A stretch of 64,000 bases of DNA from Variovorax paradoxus B4 (GCF_000463015.1 NC_022247.1:4464001-4528000); one strand, 5' to 3'. Shown: positions 50,582-61,473, counted from the stretch's first letter. Made by a program: numbers and translations. The notes: generated by a model not told the origin, from the letters alone.

Positions 50582-51706
50582 TCAGGCCGCGCCGATGCCC
50601 GCGACCAGGCGCCCCGGCGCCTGCCCGTTCTTGAGCCCCGCCGTGAACGCCAGCATCCGATCGATCGGCACGCGCGCGCGCAGCCCCAGCGCCGGATCGA
50701 CGTGAACTTCGCCCGCGCCGGTTTCCAGCGCGTTCGCCAGCTCCACCAGCCCGTTCATCGCCATCCACGGGCAATGCGCGCAGCTCTTGCAGGTGGCGCC
50801 ATTGCCGGCCGTGGGGGCCTCGATGAAGGTCTTGCCGGGGTTCAGCGTGCGCAGCTTGTGCAGCATGCCGGTGTCGGTGGCAACGATGAATTCGCTCGCG
50901 TCCATGCGCTGCGCCGCACCCAGGATGGCCGAGGTGGAACCCACCGCATCGGCCAGCGCGATCACGTCGGCCGGCGATTCGGGATGCACCAGCACCTTCG
51001 CGGCCGGATGCGCCTTCTTGAGCAGCTCGAGCTCCAGCGCCTTGAACTCGTCGTGCACGATGCAGGCGCCGTTCCAGCTCACCATGTCGGCGCCGGTCTG
51101 GCGCTGGATGTAGTCGCCCAGGTGGCGGTCGGGCGCCCAGAGGATCTTGCGGCCCTGGGCGTGCAGCGCGCTCACCACGTCGAGCGCGCAGCTCGAGGTG
51201 ACGAGCCAGTCGGCGCGCGCCTTCACGGCCGCGCTGGTGTTGGCATAGACGACCACGGTGCGGTCGGGATGCCGGTCGCAGAACGCGCTGAACTCATCGA
51301 CCGGGCAGCCCAGGTCGAGCGAGCAATTGGCGTCCAGGTCGGGCATGAGCACGCGCTTCTCGGGCGAGAGTATCTTGGCGGTCTCTCCCATGAAGCGCAC
51401 GCCCGACACCACCAGCGTCTGCGCCGCATGGTCGCGGCCGAAGCGCGCCATCTCGAGCGAATCGCTCACGATGCCGCCGGTTTCCTCGGCCAAGTCCTGC
51501 AGGTCCGGGTGCACGTAGAAGTGCGACACCATCACGGCATTGCGCTCGCGCAGCAGGCGGCGAATGCGTTCCTTGAGCGCGCTGCGCTCATCTTGCGAGG
51601 GCTCGGGCGGCACGCGCGCCCAGGCATGGCGCGTGTCGCAGGCCGCGCCGGCCTCGGCCGCGGGTTGTTCGTAGTCGACGTCGATGACGAAAGAAGAGGC
51701 AGCCAT
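50582..51706 (-). CDS. nadA: Quinolinate synthase
   Basis: The 374-residue [4Fe-4S] enzyme condenses iminoaspartate with dihydroxyacetone phosphate to quinolinate. Cluster Cys candidates are in [18 protein letters not shown] and [14 protein letters not shown]. Other motifs are [29 protein letters not shown] and HPESPADV. It follows nadC on the minus strand by 8 bp. An N-terminal extension of about 45 residues precedes the core. Confidence 0.95.
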   Translation of the reverse strand: MAASSFVIDVDYEQPAAEAGAACDTRHAWARVPPEPSQDERSALKERIRRLLRERNAVMVSHFYVHPDLQDLAEETGGIVSDSLEMARFGRDHAAQTLVVSGVRFMGETAKILSPEKRVLMPDLDANCSLDLGCPVDEFSAFCDRHPDRTVVVYANTSAAVKARADWLVTSSCALDVVSALHAQGRKILWAPDRHLGDYIQRQTGADMVSWNGACIVHDEFKALELELLKKAHPAAKVLVHPESPADVIALADAVGSTSAILGAAQRMDASEFIVATDTGMLHKLRTLNPGKTFIEAPTAGNGATCKSCAHCPWMAMNGLVELANALETGAGEVHVDPALGLRARVPIDRMLAFTAGLKNGQAPGRLVAGIGAA

Positions 51707-51714
51707 GGACGCGC

Positions 51715-52593
51715 TCAGCCTTCCTGGAAACGCATGGAGAAATCGATCGCTTTCACATCCTTGGTGAGCGCGCCGACGGAGATGCGGTCGACACCGGTGT
51801 CGGCCAGGGCGCGCAGGCCCTCGAGCGTCACGCCGCCGGATATCTCGAGCACGGCCTTGCGGTCGTCGCCGGCCTCGCCGTTGATGCGAACGGCCTCGCG
51901 CAAGGTCGGCAGGTCCATGTTGTCGAGCAGCACCATGCGCGCGCCCGCCGCCAGCGCCTCGCGCAGCTGTGCGAGCGTTTCGACCTCGACCTCGACGAAG
52001 GCCGCGCTCCTTGCCGCCGGGGCCACCGCACGCAACGCCGCGGCCACGCCGCCGGCCGCGGCGATGTGGTTTTCCTTGATGAGCACCGCGTCGTAAAGGC
52101 CGATGCGGTGGTTCACGCCGCCGCCCGTGCGCACCGCGTACTTCTGGGCAAGGCGCAGGCCCGGCAGGGTCTTGCGGGTGTCGACGATGCTCGCGCGCGT
52201 GCCGCGCACCGCATCGGCGTAAAGGGCCGTCTTGGTGGCCACCGCGCTCAGCAGCTGAAGGAAATTGAGCGCGGTGCGCTCGGCCGTCAGCAGTGCGCGC
52301 GCCGTGCCCTCGATCTCAAGCACGGTCTGGTCGGCCGCGCAGCGCTCGCCCTCGCCGCACAGCCAGCGGATGCGGGCCTGCGGATCGATCTGCCGCACGG
52401 TGGCTTCGACCCAGGGCGCGCCGCAAAGCACGGCCGATTCGCGCGCCAGCACGCGGGCATGGGCGCGGCGGCCGGGGTCGACCAGCGAGGCGGTCAGGTC
52501 GCCATCGCCCACGTCTTCCTGCAGAGCACGGGCGGCGTCGGCCTGGGCCAGCGCGGCCACGGCCGGCGCCGAAAAATCAAAGCGAAGGCTCAT
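51715..52593 (-). CDS. nadC: Nicotinate-nucleotide pyrophosphorylase (carboxylating)
   Basis: The 292-residue quinolinate phosphoribosyltransferase, third step of NAD synthesis. Motifs include [72 protein letters not shown], and [30 protein letters not shown]. It sits between gpsA (38 bp upstream) and nadA, so the nad pair may be read from the gpsA-secB transcript. Confidence 0.96.
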   Translation of the reverse strand: MSLRFDFSAPAVAALAQADAARALQEDVGDGDLTASLVDPGRRAHARVLARESAVLCGAPWVEATVRQIDPQARIRWLCGEGERCAADQTVLEIEGTARALLTAERTALNFLQLLSAVATKTALYADAVRGTRASIVDTRKTLPGLRLAQKYAVRTGGGVNHRIGLYDAVLIKENHIAAAGGVAAALRAVAPAARSAAFVEVEVETLAQLREALAAGARMVLLDNMDLPTLREAVRINGEAGDDRKAVLEISGGVTLEGLRALADTGVDRISVGALTKDVKAIDFSMRFQEG

Positions 52594-52631
52594 GGCTGTC
52601 TTGTCTCTTCAGTCTTGTGTGTAATTCATGG

Positions 52632-53666
52632 TCATGGCACGCGACCCGGACGCATCCAGGGACGAACCGACTCGGGCACCGGATCGCGGCCGGTCAGCGA
52701 GGCCACCGCCTCCTGCGGGCTCAGCCGGCCGTCGAGCAGCGCGACCACGCCTTCGGCGATGGGCATTTCCACGCCCAGGCCCCGCGCGCGCTGCACCACG
52801 GTGCGCGCGCAATAGACACCTTCGGCGACATGGCCCAGCGAAGCGACGGCCTGCGCCAGCGTCTGGCCCTGCGCCAGCAGCAAGCCCACCTTGCGGTTGC
52901 GCGAGAGGTCGCCGGTGGCCGTCAGCACCAGGTCGCCAAGGCCAGAAAGGCCCATGAACGTCTCGGCGCGCGCACCGAGCGCCAGTCCGAAGCGCGTCAT
53001 TTCGGCCAGGCCCCGCGTGATGAGCGCCGCGCGCGCATTGAGCCCCAGCGCCAGGCCGTCGCACAGCCCGGTGGCGATGGCCAGCACGTTCTTGACGGCG
53101 CCGCCGACCTCGACGCCTACGATGTCGTCGTTGGCATAGACGCGCAGGGCCGGCCCGTGGAATGCATCGACCAGCGCGTCGCGCACCGCGGCATGCGGGC
53201 TTGCGGCCACCAGCGCCGTCGGGCGGCCTTCGGCGACTTCCTGCGCAAAGCTCGGGCCGCTGAGCACGCCCGCTATCAGCTCGGGAGCGACCTGTCCCCA
53301 GATTTCGTGGGCCAGCAGGCCATAGGAGGCTGGAGAGGCATCGAGCGCCGGTTCGACCCCCTTGCACAGCCACGCCACCGGCGCGGTCGTACCGCGCAAG
53401 GCAATGAGCTGCTCGCGCAGGGCGGCCATGGGCGTGGCCACCACGACGAGTTCGGCGCCCGCCTGGGCCTGGTGCAGATCGCCGGCGCGCACCGTGAGTG
53501 CGGGCGGCAGTGCCAGGCCGGGCAGATAGCGGACGTTTTCGCGCGCCTTGGAAATCGCCTCCGCCTGGGCCGCATCGCGCGCCCAGAGCGTGACCTCGTG
53601 GCGTCCCGCCGCGTTGACAGCCAGCGCCGTGCCCCAGGCACCGGCGCCATGAACGCAGATCTTCAT
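52632..53666 (-). CDS. gpsA: NAD(P)-dependent glycerol-3-phosphate dehydrogenase
   Basis: The 344-residue enzyme makes sn-glycerol-3-phosphate for phospholipids. Cofactor loop [16 protein letters not shown] is at 7-22, and [57 protein letters not shown] and [25 protein letters not shown] are family hallmarks with the catalytic Lys. It follows secB by 25 bp, the common order in Burkholderiales. Confidence 0.96.
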   Translation of the reverse strand: MKICVHGAGAWGTALAVNAAGRHEVTLWARDAAQAEAISKARENVRYLPGLALPPALTVRAGDLHQAQAGAELVVVATPMAALREQLIALRGTTAPVAWLCKGVEPALDASPASYGLLAHEIWGQVAPELIAGVLSGPSFAQEVAEGRPTALVAASPHAAVRDALVDAFHGPALRVYANDDIVGVEVGGAVKNVLAIATGLCDGLALGLNARAALITRGLAEMTRFGLALGARAETFMGLSGLGDLVLTATGDLSRNRKVGLLLAQGQTLAQAVASLGHVAEGVYCARTVVQRARGLGVEMPIAEGVVALLDGRLSPQEAVASLTGRDPVPESVRPWMRPGRVP

Positions 53667-53691
53667 CGGCGTTGGCGGCGCTGTGCCGGGT

Positions 53692-54156
53692 TTACTGCGT
53701 GACGATCGGCGAGGGCTGGCCGGCGGCCTGCGCCTGCTGCTGCTCGTACATCGCCTGGAAGTTGATTTCCGCCAGGTGCACGGGCGGGAAACCGCCGCGC
53801 TGGATCACGTCGGCCACGTTGCCGCGCAGGTACGGATAGACGATCTGCGGGCAGGCGATGCCCAGGATCGGTCCCATCTGGTCTTCGGGCAGGTTGCGGA
53901 TCTCGAAGATGCCGGCCTGCTTGGCTTCGACCAGGAACACGGTCTTGTCCTGGATCTTGGTCTGCACGGTGGCCGACACGGTGATCTCGAAGATGCCTTC
54001 GGCCACCGGCTGGGCGTCCACGCCGAGCTGGATGTCGACCGTGGGCTGCTCCTGCTCGAGCAGGATGGCCGGCGAATTGGGCTGTTCGAGCGACAGGTCC
54101 TTGAGGTAGACGCGCTGGATCTGGAAAACGGGATCTTGGGCTTGCTGGTCGGCCAT
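53692..54156 (-). CDS. secB: Protein-export chaperone SecB
   Basis: The 154-residue cytosolic chaperone keeps preproteins unfolded and passes them to SecA. Key stretches are [62 protein letters not shown]. The ATG at 54156 gives the normal N-terminus; an upstream in-frame ATG at 54177 is less likely. Confidence 0.97.
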   Translation of the reverse strand: MADQQAQDPVFQIQRVYLKDLSLEQPNSPAILLEQEQPTVDIQLGVDAQPVAEGIFEITVSATVQTKIQDKTVFLVEAKQAGIFEIRNLPEDQMGPILGIACPQIVYPYLRGNVADVIQRGGFPPVHLAEINFQAMYEQQQAQAAGQPSPIVTQ

Positions 54157-54284
54157 GGCTGAACTTTCGAGGATCAAAACAATGCCCGCCGGGGAGAGGT
54201 TCCCGCAGCGGGCTGCAGATGAATGAGCAGGCGATTATCGCCCCGCGGCCGGACCGCTTCCGTGACGCCCGGCTGCTTTGTGCA

Positions 54285-54545
54285 TCAGGCGCCTTGCAGC
54301 AGGGGCATCAGGCCGCCGCGGTCGTCGAGCGCCACCAGGTCGTCGCAGCCGCCGACGTGGGTGCCGCCGATGAAGATCTGCGGCACCGTGCGGCGCTGCG
54401 TGATTTCCATCATGGTGCTGCGGGCCGCGGGATCGCTGTCGATGCGAATTTCCTCGATCTCTTCGACACCCTTGGACTTGAGGATCTGCTTGGCGCGAAC
54501 GCAGTACGGGCAGAAGGCGGTGGTGTACATCTTGACGGCTTGCAT
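54285..54545 (-). CDS. grxC: Glutaredoxin 3
   Basis: An 86-residue dithiol glutaredoxin with active site CPYC at about 11-14 and the glutathione-binding [18 protein letters not shown]. It reduces disulfides with glutathione. It lies between the rhodanese and secB genes; a 128-bp gap to secB shows no clear signal. Confidence 0.96.
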   Translation of the reverse strand: MQAVKMYTTAFCPYCVRAKQILKSKGVEEIEEIRIDSDPAARSTMMEITQRRTVPQIFIGGTHVGGCDDLVALDDRGGLMPLLQGA

Positions 54546-54565
54546 ACGCTCTACCTTGGGAAGAC

Positions 54566-54982
54566 TTAAGCTTTTTCAACCGGCAGGTTAGCGTCTTTCC
54601 AGGCCTTCAGGCCGCCGGAAACCGCTTGGGCCTGCTCGTAGCCGAGTTTCTTGGCCATGGCCACGGCGCGCTGGGCGCGGGCTCCGGTGGCGCACACCAG
54701 CAGCAGCGGCACGCCCTTGTTCTTGACCGCGCCGGTCAGCTTCTCCTCGAGCTGGTTCAGGGGAACGTTCTTGGCGCCGATCATGTGGCCGGTGGCGAAC
54801 TCTTCGGGTTCGCGCACGTCGACCAGCACCGCGCGTTCGCGGTTGATGAGATGCACCGCCCCCTGGGCCGTGAGCGTGCCGCCGCCGGCGCCGCGGACCA
54901 GCGGCCAGGCCAGCATGCCACCCGAACTGAGTGCGATCAGGATCAGCATCCAGTTCGCGGTGACGAATTCGATCAATTTCAC
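54566..54982 (-). CDS. Rhodanese-like domain protein, membrane-anchored
   Basis: A 138-residue protein with one N-terminal membrane helix (about 8-28, [19 protein letters not shown]) and one rhodanese domain. [27 protein letters not shown] precedes the active loop [13 protein letters not shown] with Cys. The start is GTG, supported by AGGAA five bases upstream. It is the first gene of rhodanese-grxC-secB-gpsA, divergent from gpmA. Confidence 0.92.
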   Translation of the reverse strand: MKLIEFVTANWMLILIALSSGGMLAWPLVRGAGGGTLTAQGAVHLINRERAVLVDVREPEEFATGHMIGAKNVPLNQLEEKLTGAVKNKGVPLLLVCATGARAQRAVAMAKKLGYEQAQAVSGGLKAWKDANLPVEKA

Positions 54983-55054
54983 GGGGGTTCCTTGGATGGC
55001 AAACCTGGGATTTTAGAATGCTGGTTTTCCCAAGCGCTGCCAAAGGCTTCCCAC

Positions 55055-55798
55055 ATGCACAAACTGGTACTGATCCGCCATGGCGAATCGACCTGGAATC
55101 TCGAAAACCGCTTCACCGGCTGGACCGACGTCGACCTGACCGAAACCGGCATCGAGCAGGCCAAGCAGGCCGGCCGGCTGCTCAAGGCCGAGGGCTACGA
55201 CTTCGACGTGGCCTACACCAGCGTGCTCAAGCGCGCCACCCGCACGCTCTGGCACACCCTGGACGAGCTCGACCGCACCTGGCTGCCCGTGGTGCATTCG
55301 TGGCGCCTGAACGAGCGCCACTACGGCGCCCTGCAGGGCCTGAACAAGGCCGAAACCGCCAAGAAGTACGGCGACGAGCAGGTGCTGGTCTGGCGCCGCA
55401 GCTACGGCACGCCACCGCCGCCGCTGGAAGCCGACGATCCGCGCAGCGAACGCTCCGACGTGCGCTACGCCAAGCTGTCGCCCGAGCAGATCCCGCTGAC
55501 CGAATGCCTGAAGGACACGGTGGCGCGCGTGCTGCCGTTCTGGAACGAGTCGATGGCGCCGGCCATCCGCACCGGGCGCCGCCTGGTGGTGGCGGCGCAC
55601 GGCAACTCGATTCGCGCGCTGGTCAAGTACCTCGACGGCATCTCCGACGACGCCATCGTCGGCCTGAACATCCCGAACGGCATTCCGCTGGTCTACGAGC
55701 TCGACGACGAACTCAAGCCGCTGCGCCACTACTACCTCGGCGACGCTGCGGCCGCCGAAAAGGCCGCCGCAGCGGTGGCCTCGCAAGGCAAGGGCTGA
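55055..55798 (+). CDS. gpmA: 2,3-bisphosphoglycerate-dependent phosphoglycerate mutase
   Basis: The 247-residue glycolytic and gluconeogenic enzyme. The phosphohistidine site is [18 protein letters not shown] at 5-22, the Glu in [14 protein letters not shown], and the second His in [18 protein letters not shown]. Length is normal. The C-terminal tail is Ala-rich. A protease gene follows 101 bp later. Confidence 0.97.
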   Translation: MHKLVLIRHGESTWNLENRFTGWTDVDLTETGIEQAKQAGRLLKAEGYDFDVAYTSVLKRATRTLWHTLDELDRTWLPVVHSWRLNERHYGALQGLNKAETAKKYGDEQVLVWRRSYGTPPPPLEADDPRSERSDVRYAKLSPEQIPLTECLKDTVARVLPFWNESMAPAIRTGRRLVVAAHGNSIRALVKYLDGISDDAIVGLNIPNGIPLVYELDDELKPLRHYYLGDAAAAEKAAAAVASQGKG

Positions 55799-55899
55799 AG
55801 AAAGAAAACCCCTCGGCGGCACTCCCCCGTGGAACCCCGGCAGGCAATTTGCTTCCAAGCTGTGTATATTGGTTCGACAGCCGACAAGGACAATCACTC

Positions 55900-57345
55900 A
55901 TGATGGGTCAGAAACTGAAGATTACCGGCTGGGTCGCCGCTGGCGCCGTTGCCGGCGTCTTGACCACCGTCTCGTTGCAGACTGTTGCACGCGGCTCGCT
56001 CGCGCCGCTCCCGCTGGAGGAATTGCAACAGCTCGCCGCGGTGTTCGGCATGGTCAAGAGCGACTATGTCGAGCCGGTCGACGAGAAAAAGCTCATTTCC
56101 GACGCCATCTCGGGGATGGTGGCCGGGCTCGATCCGCATTCCCAGTACTTCGACAAGAAGTCCTTCAAGGAATTCAGGGAAGGCACCACCGGCCGCTTCG
56201 TCGGCGTGGGCATCGAGATTTCCCAGGAAGACGGGCTCATCAAGGTGGTGTCGCCGATCGAGGGCTCGCCGGCCTTCCGCGCGGGCCTGAAGCCGAACGA
56301 CCTGATCACCAAGATCGACGACACGGCCGTGCGCGGCCTGTCGCTCAACGAGGCCGTCAAGCGCATGCGCGGCGAGGCCAACACCAAGGTGCTGCTGACC
56401 ATCTTCCGCAAGGACGAAAGCCGCACCTTCCCGGTCACGATCACGCGCGAGGAAATCCGTACCCAGTCGGTGCGCGGCAAGGTCATGGAGCCGGGCTACG
56501 GCTGGATCCGGCTGTCGCAGTTCCAGGAGCGCACGGTCGACGACTTCGTGAAGAAGGTCGAGGACATCTACAAGGAAGAGCCCAACCTCAAGGGCCTGGT
56601 GCTCGACCTGCGCAACGACCCGGGCGGCCTGCTCGACGCGGCCGTCGCCATCTCGGCCGCCTTCCTGCCCGAGAACGTCACCGTGGTTTCGACCGACGGC
56701 CAGCTGGCCGAGAGCAAGTCCGTCTACAAGGCGGCGCCCGAGTTCTACCAGCGCCGCTCCGGCAGCGACCCGCTGCGCAACCTGCCCGCGGCCCTCAAGA
56801 ACGTGCCGCTGGTGGTGCTGGTGAACGAAGGCTCGGCCTCTGCGAGCGAAATCGTGGCCGGTGCGCTGCAGGACCACAAGCGCGCCACCGTCATGGGCAG
56901 CCAGACCTTCGGCAAGGGCTCGGTGCAGACGGTGCGTCCGCTCGGACCGGACACGGGCCTCAAGATCACCACGGCGCGCTACTACACGCCAAGCGGCACC
57001 TCGATCCAGGCCAAGGGCATCGTGCCCAACGTGCTGATCGACGAAAGCGCCGAGGGCAGCCCCTTCGCCGCCCTGCGCATGCGCGAGGCCGACCTCGAGA
57101 AGCACCTGGCCAGCGGCCAGGGCCCTGAAACGAAGGACCCGGAACGCGAAAAGGCCCGCGACGAAGCCCGCAAGCGCCTCGAGGAAGAAGCCAAGAAGCC
57201 GCCGCAGGACCGCAAGGTGCCCGAATTCGGCACCGACAAGGACTTTCCGCTGGTGCAGGCGCTCAACCGCCTCAAGGGCCAGCCGGTGCTGGTCAGCAAG
57301 ACGCAGGTCATCGTCGACAACAAGGAAGAGAAGAAGGAAAACTGA
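55900..57345 (+). CDS. S41 family C-terminal processing peptidase (CtpA-like)
   Basis: A 481-residue periplasmic serine protease. An uncleaved or cleaved signal/anchor (about 5-28, ITGWVAAGAVAGVLTTVSL) is followed by a PDZ domain (about 85-170, VGVGIEISQEDGLIKVVSPIEGSPAFRAGLKPND). The catalytic domain has GLVLDLRNDPGGLLDAAV, the Ser in EGSASASEIVAGALQDHKRA, and the Lys in FGKGSVQT. A charged Lys/Glu tail ends the protein. AAGGA lies about 11 bases before the ATG. It trims exported proteins or cell-wall hydrolases. Confidence 0.93.
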   Translation: MMGQKLKITGWVAAGAVAGVLTTVSLQTVARGSLAPLPLEELQQLAAVFGMVKSDYVEPVDEKKLISDAISGMVAGLDPHSQYFDKKSFKEFREGTTGRFVGVGIEISQEDGLIKVVSPIEGSPAFRAGLKPNDLITKIDDTAVRGLSLNEAVKRMRGEANTKVLLTIFRKDESRTFPVTITREEIRTQSVRGKVMEPGYGWIRLSQFQERTVDDFVKKVEDIYKEEPNLKGLVLDLRNDPGGLLDAAVAISAAFLPENVTVVSTDGQLAESKSVYKAAPEFYQRRSGSDPLRNLPAALKNVPLVVLVNEGSASASEIVAGALQDHKRATVMGSQTFGKGSVQTVRPLGPDTGLKITTARYYTPSGTSIQAKGIVPNVLIDESAEGSPFAALRMREADLEKHLASGQGPETKDPEREKARDEARKRLEEEAKKPPQDRKVPEFGTDKDFPLVQALNRLKGQPVLVSKTQVIVDNKEEKKEN

Positions 57346-57371
57346 AGCCGTTGAGGCGGGCCGAGGCGCGC

Positions 57372-58127
57372 ATGGACGATCACGACCTGCTGCGCTATTC
57401 GCGCCACATTCTTCTCGAGGAGTTCGGCATCGACGGGCAGACGCGTGTCGGTGCCGGCCGTGTTCTTGTCATCGGTGCCGGCGGGCTGGGCTCGCCGGTC
57501 GCGCTCTACCTGGCGGCCGCGGGTGTCGGCCACATCACGCTGGTCGACGACGACGACGTCGACCTCACCAACCTTCAGCGCCAGGTCGCCCACACCCACG
57601 CCCGCGTGGGCAGCCCCAAGGTCGAATCCGCCGCGCAGGCCATGCGCGACATCAATCCCGACATCGCCATCGAAACGCACGCCCTGCGCGCCGACGAGGG
57701 ATTGCTCTCGCGGCTCGTCGCGGCGGCGGACGTGGTGGTCGATTGCTGCGACAACTTCGCCACGCGGCACGCCGTCAACCGCGCCTGTGTGGCGCATGCC
57801 AAGCCACTGGTGGCAGGCGCCGCGATCCGCTTCGACGGCCAGTTGAGCGTCTACGACACGCGCGATGCCGCCTCGCCCTGCTACGCCTGCCTGTTTCCGC
57901 CCGACGCGGCCTTCGAGGAAACGCGCTGCGCAGTGCTGGGCGTATTCGGCCCCGTGGTAGGAACCATCGGCACGCTGCAGGCCAGCGAAGCGCTCAAGCT
58001 GCTGGCCGGCATCGGCCCCTCGCTCGCAGGCAAGCTGTTGATGTTCGATGGACGAAGCACCAGCTTCGACACGCTGCGCGTGGCGCGCGATCCGCATTGC
58101 AGCGTTTGCGCGCAGCGCCCGGCCTGA
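57372..58127 (+). CDS. ThiF/MoeB family adenylyltransferase (HesA-like)
   Basis: A 251-residue E1-like enzyme that adenylates the C-terminus of a small sulfur carrier (MoaD or ThiS). ATP-binding VLVIGAGGLGSPVALYLAAAGVGHITLVDDDDVDLTNLQRQ is near 33-73, the adenylate Asp in VVVDCCDNFATRHAVN, zinc Cys in CYACLFP and CSVCAQ. The catalytic-type Cys is in RCAVLGVFGP. Without ThiS or MoaD nearby, thiamine versus molybdopterin use is open; the latter would suit the molybdoenzymes in this window. It is 26 bp after the ctpA gene. Confidence 0.92.
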   Translation: MDDHDLLRYSRHILLEEFGIDGQTRVGAGRVLVIGAGGLGSPVALYLAAAGVGHITLVDDDDVDLTNLQRQVAHTHARVGSPKVESAAQAMRDINPDIAIETHALRADEGLLSRLVAAADVVVDCCDNFATRHAVNRACVAHAKPLVAGAAIRFDGQLSVYDTRDAASPCYACLFPPDAAFEETRCAVLGVFGPVVGTIGTLQASEALKLLAGIGPSLAGKLLMFDGRSTSFDTLRVARDPHCSVCAQRPA

Positions 58128-58137
58128 AGCGCCTGTC

Positions 58138-60150
58138 TCAACGCTGCCGGGCGCCTTTCGCCCTGGCAGCGCCTTGGGCTGCGGCCCCGGCGGTCGGGCG
58201 GTTCGCATCCGACAGCACGCCCTTGCAGTCCGAATCCTGCCCCGGCCCGGTCTCGATGGTCGCGGCCAACGCCAGCAACGGGTTGACGGTGCCGAGCGCG
58301 AGCGCGGCCAAGCCGCGCCCTGCCAGCGGGGCCACCTTGACGCCACCCGACGGCGAACCGAAAGTGCCGCCGACGACCAACGGCGTGCGCAGCGAGAGGA
58401 TGTTCTTGCTCTTGGGCTCCGGACGGATCACGAAGTCGAGCGTTTCGGCCGCAAGGTTGGCCTGGCCGGTGGCATAGAACACGGCATTGGTCGTGTCCAG
58501 CACGAGGGTGCGCCCGGTCATGAGCCCCTTGTCCACGTCGAAGGCCAGGGCCGCGCAGCGCAGCTCGACGTTGCGGTCGCCGCGCAGCAGGAACTTGATG
58601 ATGTCGCCCCCCACGAGCGTTGCGAAGACGGGCAGCAGGTTGCCGAACTGGCCGCGCCCGGAAATCACTGCGACATCGCCGGAAGCGCCCCCGAGCCAGT
58701 TGGCCACGGAGCTGCCGGCCCCCGACAGGTTGATGCGGCCATCGAGCCGGCCCACGCTGTTGCCCGTGGTTTCCAGCTTCGGGAACAGGCGGGCGAGCTG
58801 CACGCCGCGCAGGTCGAGCGATGCGCGGATATCGGCCGGGTTCTTCGCGCCATCGATGCGGATCGCGCCGGCCAGCTTGCCGCCGCCTACGCCCAAGTCG
58901 AGCGGATCGAGCGTCAGCACGCCGTTGTTCAGCTTGACCTGCACGCCGCCGCGGTCGAGCGGGATTTCGCGTACGTTCTGGATGCGCTGCGCCGTGTACT
59001 TGACGTCGGCATTCATGGCGCGCAGGCGCTCGAAATCCAGCGGCGCGGTGGGCAGCACCTTGCCGCCCGCCCGACGCTTGACCTGCGTGATGGTGGGCGG
59101 CGGCGCCACGCCTTCCACCGCCTTGGCCGACCGCTCGGTGGGCGGCAGGCCGATGAGCGGCCCCAGGTCGTCCATGTCCATCACCCGGGAGCGCAGTTCG
59201 CCCGCGAGGTGCGGCACCTGGCCGGCCTTGTCGAAGCGCATGTCGCCGGCGATGTCTGAAAGGCCGAGCCGGCCCTTGAGTCCCGCCACCTCCCACAGCT
59301 TGCCGCGCTTGCGCAGATCGCCGCTCAGCGCGTAGGGCGAGGTCTCGGGCAGCGCGATGCCCAGCAACGGGAACAGGGCGCCAAGCGTCTGGCCCTTGAG
59401 ATCGAACTTGGCCTCGATGCCGTCGAGGCCGGCAAAGTCGGTCACGGTTCCCGAGGCCTTCAGCCGCGCGTGGCCGGCCGCGGCATCGATCTCCAGCGGG
59501 AACGGCGGCTGGCCGGCCGCCCTGAGCTGCAGCACGTCGCCGGTGCGGCCCTCGGCGCTCAGCGGCTGGCCCTTGTAGCGGCCCTTGATGCGATAGCCGA
59601 GCGGAAGCGTGCCGCGGCTGGTGTCGTAGCTCACGTCCGCATGCAGGTCGACGCCCAGGTGCCTGACCAGGAAATCGACCGCGCCGCCGTCGACCTGTAT
59701 CAGGCCGATGACGGGAACGGTGCCAGGATCGGAGGTGTCCTTGCCGAGCGCCCACGTGCGGCGCCCGTCCGGCTCCAGTTGCAGGCCCAGCGTGGGCGAA
59801 GAAAGCGTCAGGCGCGGGATCACGACCTTCTGCGTGATGAGAGGCCAGAGCCGGATGTCGATCTCGGCACGCTCGGCCTTGACCAGGTAGGGGTCGCGGG
59901 CCCAGGACGGGTTGGCAAATTCGATGCCGTCGGCCTTGACGGTGGCTCCGCGCAGGCCGATCCCCACGTCGAGTCGGCGCGTGATCTCGAACTTGCGCCC
60001 GGTCTTCTCGCTGACGTAGCGATTCACCGGCCCGCGCAAGGTGTCCCATGGGAAGAACGCCAGGAGCACCGCCAGTGCGGCAAGCAGCAGCACGAAAGCC
60101 GCGAGCAGCTTGAGCCAGAGCGGCCGGTTGTGAAGGACGTTCGTTGCCAT
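58138..60150 (-). CDS. AsmA family protein
   Basis: A 670-residue inner-membrane anchored protein with an N-terminal helix (about 10-30, LWLKLLAAFVLLLAALAVLLAFF) and a large periplasmic domain of the AsmA type. Characteristic are the start GPVNRYVSEKTGRKFEIT, GVQVKLNNGVLTLDPLDLGVGGGKL, and a C-terminal VGGTFGSPSGGVKVAPL. Family members are thought to bridge the envelope and move phospholipids. The start at 60150 (MATNVLH) gives a normal N-terminal anchor. It is convergent with the ThiF gene (10-bp gap). Confidence 0.92.
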   Translation of the reverse strand: MATNVLHNRPLWLKLLAAFVLLLAALAVLLAFFPWDTLRGPVNRYVSEKTGRKFEITRRLDVGIGLRGATVKADGIEFANPSWARDPYLVKAERAEIDIRLWPLITQKVVIPRLTLSSPTLGLQLEPDGRRTWALGKDTSDPGTVPVIGLIQVDGGAVDFLVRHLGVDLHADVSYDTSRGTLPLGYRIKGRYKGQPLSAEGRTGDVLQLRAAGQPPFPLEIDAAAGHARLKASGTVTDFAGLDGIEAKFDLKGQTLGALFPLLGIALPETSPYALSGDLRKRGKLWEVAGLKGRLGLSDIAGDMRFDKAGQVPHLAGELRSRVMDMDDLGPLIGLPPTERSAKAVEGVAPPPTITQVKRRAGGKVLPTAPLDFERLRAMNADVKYTAQRIQNVREIPLDRGGVQVKLNNGVLTLDPLDLGVGGGKLAGAIRIDGAKNPADIRASLDLRGVQLARLFPKLETTGNSVGRLDGRINLSGAGSSVANWLGGASGDVAVISGRGQFGNLLPVFATLVGGDIIKFLLRGDRNVELRCAALAFDVDKGLMTGRTLVLDTTNAVFYATGQANLAAETLDFVIRPEPKSKNILSLRTPLVVGGTFGSPSGGVKVAPLAGRGLAALALGTVNPLLALAATIETGPGQDSDCKGVLSDANRPTAGAAAQGAARAKGARQR

Positions 60151-60383
60151 GCCAACTGGATATATCCGATGCAGCGCATCGCAGGTCGGCAATGGCCCGC
60201 AGAAACCGTGAGGCATTGCCTACGGAACGGCCTCGCCGGCGCCTTCGTCAGAACCCGCCTACAACACCCTTCCTCCGAACCTTGCATGATGCTCGTCGGC
60301 GACGCCTCAAATTTCCGGTGTGCAGGCATTCGCCCGCGGGGCGTCGAAGACACCTGCCAACGTCAGAGGAAGCGCGGTTCGGC

Positions 60384-60788
60384 ATGGAGACAAGATTGCA
60401 GACATACATCGTCGAAGACAACCTCACGATCCGTGAAAACCTCATTGGCACCCTGGAAGAACTTACCTGCACGGCGGTGGTCGGCTTCGCCGAAACCGAA
60501 GCGCATGCGAGGCAGTGGCTGCACGACCACAGCGAAGAGTGGGACTTGGCGGTGGTCGATCTTTTCCTCAAGCAAGGCAGCGGCCTGGGCGTGCTCCAGG
60601 CCTGCACATCGCGCAGGGCGAACCAGAAAGTGGTGGTGCTCAGCAACTATGCAACCCCCGACATCCGGCGGCGATGCGCCGAGTTCGGCGTGGATGCGGT
60701 GTTCGACAAGTCGAACGAGATCGACGCCCTGGTCGACTTCTGCATCCTCGAGGCGGCGGCTCACCGCTCCACCGGCGGCACAGGCTGA
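60384..60788 (+). CDS. Receiver-only response regulator
   Basis: A 134-residue single-domain receiver. The acidic pair is E11-D12, the phosphorylated Asp is D59 in VVDLFLKQ, followed by Ser in VVLSNYA and the conserved Lys in VFDKSNE. There is no output domain, so it may pass phosphate on or act by binding a partner. It lies beside a NarL-type regulator and a CHASE3 kinase, a probable signalling group. A 233-bp gap upstream, shared with asmA, carries the palindrome GGATATATCC at 60158-60167. Confidence 0.9.
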   Translation: METRLQTYIVEDNLTIRENLIGTLEELTCTAVVGFAETEAHARQWLHDHSEEWDLAVVDLFLKQGSGLGVLQACTSRRANQKVVVLSNYATPDIRRRCAEFGVDAVFDKSNEIDALVDFCILEAAAHRSTGGTG

Positions 60789-60840
60789 AGAGGAAGCCGC
60801 AACCGGCAGCCTCTTCTCCAGCGACGGCCGGTTGCTGCCG

Positions 60841-61473
60841 TCAATCGATCAGCTTGTTCTTCAGTGCGTAGTACGTGAGGTCGCTGTTGGAAGAGAGGTT
60901 CATCTTTTCCATCAAGCGGGTGCGGTAGGTGCTGACGGTCTTCACCGACAGCGACAGCGTCTTGGCGATGTCGCCCGCGGTCTCGCCCTTGGCGAGCTTC
61001 AGGAACACCTGGAATTCTCTTTCCGACAGCTGCTCGTGCGGTGCCGCGTCGTCCTTGCGGTCGAGCTGGCGCGCCAGCAATTCTGCGACGGCCGGCGTGA
61101 TGTAGCGGCGGCCGAGCGAGATGGTGCGAATGGCGTTGACGATCTCGATCGGCTCGCACTCCTTGTTGAGGTAGCCGCTCGCACCCTGGCGGATGAGATT
61201 CATCGCGTAGTGCTCTTCGGGGTAGCCGCTCAGGATGAGGATGCCCACGTCCGGCGCCTTGGCGCGGATCATGGCGAGCGCGTCGATGCCGCTCTGCCCC
61301 GGCATGGAAAGATCCATCACCAGCACGTCGAGTTCCGTGGTTCGCACGAGCTCGATGGCCTCGCGCCCGCTGGCGGCTTCGCCGGCCACGCGCAAGTCCA
61401 CGTGTTCGGAAAAGAACTGCCTCAGGCCCGATCTGACGATGGCGTGGTCGTCCACAATTCCAATCTTGATCAT
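60841..61473 (-). CDS. NarL/FixJ family response regulator
   Basis: A 210-residue two-domain regulator. The receiver has D8-D9, phospho-Asp D54 in VLVMDLSMPG, Ser in LILSGYP and Lys in YLNKECE. The C-terminal LuxR-type helix-turn-helix is at about 145-205 (LSEREFQVFLKLAKGETAGDIAKTLSLSVKTVSTYRTRLMEKM). It is divergent from the histidine kinase at 61581, the standard partner layout, with a 107-bp promoter region. Confidence 0.94.
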   Translation of the reverse strand: MIKIGIVDDHAIVRSGLRQFFSEHVDLRVAGEAASGREAIELVRTTELDVLVMDLSMPGQSGIDALAMIRAKAPDVGILILSGYPEEHYAMNLIRQGASGYLNKECEPIEIVNAIRTISLGRRYITPAVAELLARQLDRKDDAAPHEQLSEREFQVFLKLAKGETAGDIAKTLSLSVKTVSTYRTRLMEKMNLSSNSDLTYYALKNKLID